7,452 nucleotides of DNA from Bacteroidales bacterium (lineage in GTDB: Bacteria > Bacteroidota > Bacteroidia > Bacteroidales > WCHB1-69). Below are positions 4,618-7,452 of this stretch, one piece after another. The notes under the pieces are model-generated. The model ran no database searches. It was not told where the DNA came from and was given only the letters and a program-made list of their open reading frames with translations. The stretch spans positions 1 through 7,452 of the forward strand of contig JAISRU010000067.1 of NCBI GenBank assembly GCA_031273515.1, in the 5' to 3' direction. Within the stretch, counting starts at the first letter, position 1; the number at the start of each line of letters is the position of its first letter. The position numbers were made by a program, and so were the translations under genes.

Positions 4618-7350
4618 ATGAATAAAACAAAGTATGTGTATACTTTCGGCGGAAAGAACGCCGAAGGCAGAGCCAATATGAAAAACTTATTGGGAGGAAA
4701 AGGCGCTAACTTAGCGGAAATGTGTCTTTTAGGATTACCCGTCCCCGCAGGACTGACTATCACAACAGAATGTTGTACATCCTATTATGCAAACAACTGT
4801 CAGTTGCCCGACACGCTTATGGACGAAGTGTGGCAAGCCATGAATAAAGTGGAAACAATCATGGGACTTAAATACGGGGATACCGAAAATCCTCTGTTAT
4901 TGTCATGTCGTTCGGGTGCGCGCAGTTCCATGCCCGGCATGATGGATACCGTGTTGAATATCGGATTGAGTTCTAAAACTATTCAGGGATTGATTCAGAA
5001 AACCAACAATCCCCGTTTTGTGTACGATTCCTACCGCAGACTGATTATGATGTATGCCGACGTTGTCATGGAAAAGTCGGAAGGATTAGAACCGGCAGAA
5101 GGTAAAGGTATCCGTAAAATCTTAGACGAAATGCTCGATGCATTCAAACATGACAAAGGCTATGCGTCGGATACGGAAATGACCGCAGATGAATTACTTG
5201 AATTGTCAAACCGGTTTAAAGTGAAAATCAAAGAAACACTTGGAACTGAATTTCCCGACGACGCAAAACTGCAATTGGAAGGCAGTATCAAGGCGGTATT
5301 CAAAAGCTGGAACGGAAAAAAAGCTATTTCCTACAGAAGAATAGAAGGTATTCCCGACGATTGGGGTACGGCAGTGAATGTGCAGACAATGGTCTTCGGT
5401 AATATGGGCGATAATTCTGCTACGGGCGTTGCTTTCACCCGTAATCCTGCAACAGGAGAAAATCAATTCTATGGCGAATGGCTCATTAACGCACAGGGAG
5501 AAGATGTTGTTGCCGGTATCCGCACGCCAAATCCTCTGAACGACGCTACTAAAAACGAGCAAAACAAACATCTGCATTCCATGCAGGAATTAATGCCCGA
5601 AACGTATAAAGAATTGGATGCTATCCGTCTGACATTGGAAGAAAATTATCGGGATATGTTGGATATCGAATTTACTATTCAGGAAAACAAATTGTATATG
5701 CTGCAATGTCGGGTAGGAAAACGGACCGGTTTAGCCGCATTGAATATGGCGCTGGATATGAAAAACGAAGGACTTATTTCCGAAAGCGAAGCAGTAACAA
5801 GACTTACTGCCGATCAGTTAGACGAACTGCTTCATCCGATATTGGATGCTGTGGATGAGAAAAAACACAGTATTATTGCTAAAGGACTTCCTGCAGGACC
5901 CGGCGGAGCTGTCGGCGTTATCGCTCTGACAAGCGAAAAAGCAAAAGAATACAGAGCTAAACATATCAACAATATTCTTGTCAGAGAAGAAACTAATCCT
6001 GAAGACGTGGAAGGCATGCGCGCCGCCGACGGCATCCTGACTGCACGCGGAGGTATGACTTCCCATGCGGCTCTGGTTGCTCGCGGATGGGGTAAATGCT
6101 GTATCGTTGGATGCGACGACGTCCATATCAATCTTTTTGCCAATGAAATCACGATTAACGGTAAGAAATACAAAGAAGGCGACGTCCTAAGTCTGAATGG
6201 AACAAAAGGATGGGTTTACGATGCGGAAATCAAAATGATTAAAGCAACGGAGAACCAACGTTTTCAGGGATTTATGTCGATAGTGGATAAATATGCTACG
6301 GTATCTGTCCGCGCCAATGCCGATACGCCCGAAGATGCTCAAAATGCGCTTAATTTTGGAGCGCAGGGGATTGGATTATTCCGTATCGAACACATGTTTT
6401 ATGGCAAAAACAGCGAAGAACCTCTGTCTAAACTGCGGAATATGATTTTGGCGGCAGACGAAAAAGAACGCGTTGCCGCTTTGAACGAACTCGAACCTTA
6501 TATCCGTGAATCGGCAAAAGGTACTTTGAAAGTGATGAACGGAAAACCGGTAACATTTCGTCTGATGGACCCTCCTTTGCATGAATTTGTCCCGCAAACG
6601 GAAGACAAACAAATGGAGCTGGCAAAAGAAAAAGGATTATCCTTTGAAACAATCAAAGAACGTATCGACGCTCTGCATGAAGTAAATCCGATGATGGGAC
6701 TTCGTGGTGTTCGTCTGGGTATTATTTATCCGGAAATCACGCAATCTCAGTTCAGAGCTTTGTTTCAGGCTGCCGTAGAACTGAAACAGGAAGGATTTGA
6801 TCCTCATTTGGAAATCATGATACCTTTGACCGTTTCCGTAGCCGAACTAAAACATCAGAAACAAATAGCAGACCAAGTTCAACAGGAAATTGAAATGAAG
6901 TCGGGCGTAAAAATCGACTATCTATACGGTACGATGATTGAAGTTCCTCGTGCTGCTTTGGTTGCCGAAGAAATCGCATCGGTTGCAGAGTTTTTCTCTT
7001 TCGGTACAAACGATTTAACGCAAATGACGTTTGGATTTTCGCGCGATGATGTAAATGCTATTATCCACACCTATACGCAGAAAGAAATTCTGCCTGCCGA
7101 TCCTTTCAATACCTTGGATCAACAAGGCGTAGGACAATTGGTGAAACTTGGCGCAGCCAACGGACGCAAAACCCGTCCTCTTTTGAAAGTAGGCGTTTGT
7201 GGCGAACATGGCGGCGATCCCGCTTCTGTTGAATTTTTCTGTAAGGAAGGATTTAATTATGTATCCTGTTCTCCGTTTCGAGTGCCTGTTGCTCGCTTGT
7301 CGGTAGCTCAGACTGCTATTAAAATCAATTCGAAACATCAGGAGCAATAA
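4618..7350 (+). CDS. ppdK: pyruvate, phosphate dikinase
   Basis: This cytosolic enzyme interconverts pyruvate + ATP + phosphate and PEP + AMP + diphosphate, linking glycolysis and gluconeogenesis at the PEP/pyruvate node. The 910-residue protein carries all three expected parts. The N-terminal ATP-grasp domain (about 1-400) has GGKGANLAEM (26-35) and SCRSGARSSMPGMMDT (96-111). The central phosphohistidine domain has GGMTSHAALVARG with catalytic H483, preceded by T481, the position that PDRP-type regulators phosphorylate in homologues. The C-terminal PEP/pyruvate barrel has GIGLFRIEHMF (R589), RLMDPPLHEF (R648 onward), NPMMGLRG (690-697), MIEVPRA (773-779), FGTNDLTQ (795-802) and GVCGEHGGDP with catalytic C861. 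TSH and the GTND and C-terminal Cys blocks separate it from PEP synthase-like relatives. It is slightly longer than the 874-residue Clostridium symbiosum enzyme but looks complete. The ATG at 4618 follows an A-rich leader and a clear promoter. It is monocistronic as seen here, with a terminator about 50 bp past the stop. No regulatory kinase gene is adjacent. Confidence 0.98.
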   Translation: MNKTKYVYTFGGKNAEGRANMKNLLGGKGANLAEMCLLGLPVPAGLTITTECCTSYYANNCQLPDTLMDEVWQAMNKVETIMGLKYGDTENPLLLSCRSGARSSMPGMMDTVLNIGLSSKTIQGLIQKTNNPRFVYDSYRRLIMMYADVVMEKSEGLEPAEGKGIRKILDEMLDAFKHDKGYASDTEMTADELLELSNRFKVKIKETLGTEFPDDAKLQLEGSIKAVFKSWNGKKAISYRRIEGIPDDWGTAVNVQTMVFGNMGDNSATGVAFTRNPATGENQFYGEWLINAQGEDVVAGIRTPNPLNDATKNEQNKHLHSMQELMPETYKELDAIRLTLEENYRDMLDIEFTIQENKLYMLQCRVGKRTGLAALNMALDMKNEGLISESEAVTRLTADQLDELLHPILDAVDEKKHSIIAKGLPAGPGGAVGVIALTSEKAKEYRAKHINNILVREETNPEDVEGMRAADGILTARGGMTSHAALVARGWGKCCIVGCDDVHINLFANEITINGKKYKEGDVLSLNGTKGWVYDAEIKMIKATENQRFQGFMSIVDKYATVSVRANADTPEDAQNALNFGAQGIGLFRIEHMFYGKNSEEPLSKLRNMILAADEKERVAALNELEPYIRESAKGTLKVMNGKPVTFRLMDPPLHEFVPQTEDKQMELAKEKGLSFETIKERIDALHEVNPMMGLRGVRLGIIYPEITQSQFRALFQAAVELKQEGFDPHLEIMIPLTVSVAELKHQKQIADQVQQEIEMKSGVKIDYLYGTMIEVPRAALVAEEIASVAEFFSFGTNDLTQMTFGFSRDDVNAIIHTYTQKEILPADPFNTLDQQGVGQLVKLGAANGRKTRPLLKVGVCGEHGGDPASVEFFCKEGFNYVSCSPFRVPVARLSVAQTAIKINSKHQEQ

Positions 7351-7361
7351 AGACAGCAAGA

Positions 7362-7395
7362 ATTGTTCATAAAATATTATTATACATAAAATATT
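7362..7395. repeat. 17-bp tandem duplication downstream of ppdK
   Basis: ATTGTTCATAAAATATT (7362-7378) is followed directly by ATTATACATAAAATATT (7379-7395), matching at 15 of 17 positions. It lies between the ppdK stop codon and the terminator, so it belongs to the 3' untranslated part of the ppdK transcript. It is very AT-rich, and no function is apparent. Confidence 0.75.
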
Positions 7396-7401
7396 GTTTA
7401 T

Positions 7402-7430
7402 GAGAGGCTATCGCAGCCTCTCTTTTTCTT
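7402..7430 (+). terminator. intrinsic terminator of ppdK
   Basis: An 8-bp perfect stem, GAGAGGCT (7402-7409) with AGCCTCTC (7415-7422), encloses the loop ATCGC. It is followed at once by TTTTTCTTCTTTT. It starts 52 bp past the ppdK stop, in the right direction, and marks the end of a single-gene transcript. Confidence 0.93.
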
Positions 7431-7452
7431 CTTTTGTTTGGAAAGGAATAAA

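Noticed and set aside
5206..7359. Antisense open frames of 64-123 codons within ppdK
   Set aside because: The opposite strand has an undoubted, fully conserved enzyme gene. These frames have no motifs, no promoters and overlap each other.

Overview
The window looks like chromosomal DNA of a Bacteroidota (Bacteroidetes) bacterium, probably of the Bacteroidales. The evidence is the TAnnTTTG-type -7 promoter element (TACCTTTG) found twice, A-rich leaders with weak or no Shine-Dalgarno sequence, a moderately AT-rich base composition, and protein types common in this phylum: a Schlafen AlbA_2/GHKL regulator, a long secreted YwqK/MORN-variant repeat protein and a roughly 910-residue pyruvate phosphate dikinase.

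Layout from left to right. Positions 1-141 are non-coding and hold a 12-bp motif repeated three times just past the stop of the first gene. Positions 142-1527 (minus) encode an AlbA_2 + GHKL-ATPase + winged-helix protein. Upstream of it lies an exact E. coli-type TTGACA-N17-TATAAT sequence, which is unexpected in this phylum. Positions 1617-2288 (minus) encode an unrecognised, mostly helical 223-residue protein with its own Bacteroidota-type promoter. Positions 2289-2767 are a gene-free gap dominated by a GC-rich minisatellite: 14 units of 21 bp plus one decayed unit. Positions 2768-4294 (minus) encode a 508-residue exported YwqK/MORN-variant protein whose stop codon abuts the minisatellite. 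Positions 4295-4617 are a divergent intergenic region with octamer arrays in opposite orientations and a dyad near the next promoter. Positions 4618-7350 (plus) encode pyruvate phosphate dikinase, followed by a 17-bp tandem duplication and a strong intrinsic terminator.

The genes do not form an obvious pathway. ppdK is a stand-alone central-carbon gene with its own promoter and terminator. The helical protein and the AlbA_2 protein are adjacent on the minus strand and could be co-transcribed. The YwqK-like gene is divergent from ppdK and has no toxin partner beside it in the window.

I see no convincing new multi-gene system. The most interesting material is the 21-bp minisatellite and its frame relationship to the YwqK-like gene, the perfect sigma70-type promoter sequence, and short tandem arrays just 3' of three of the four genes.
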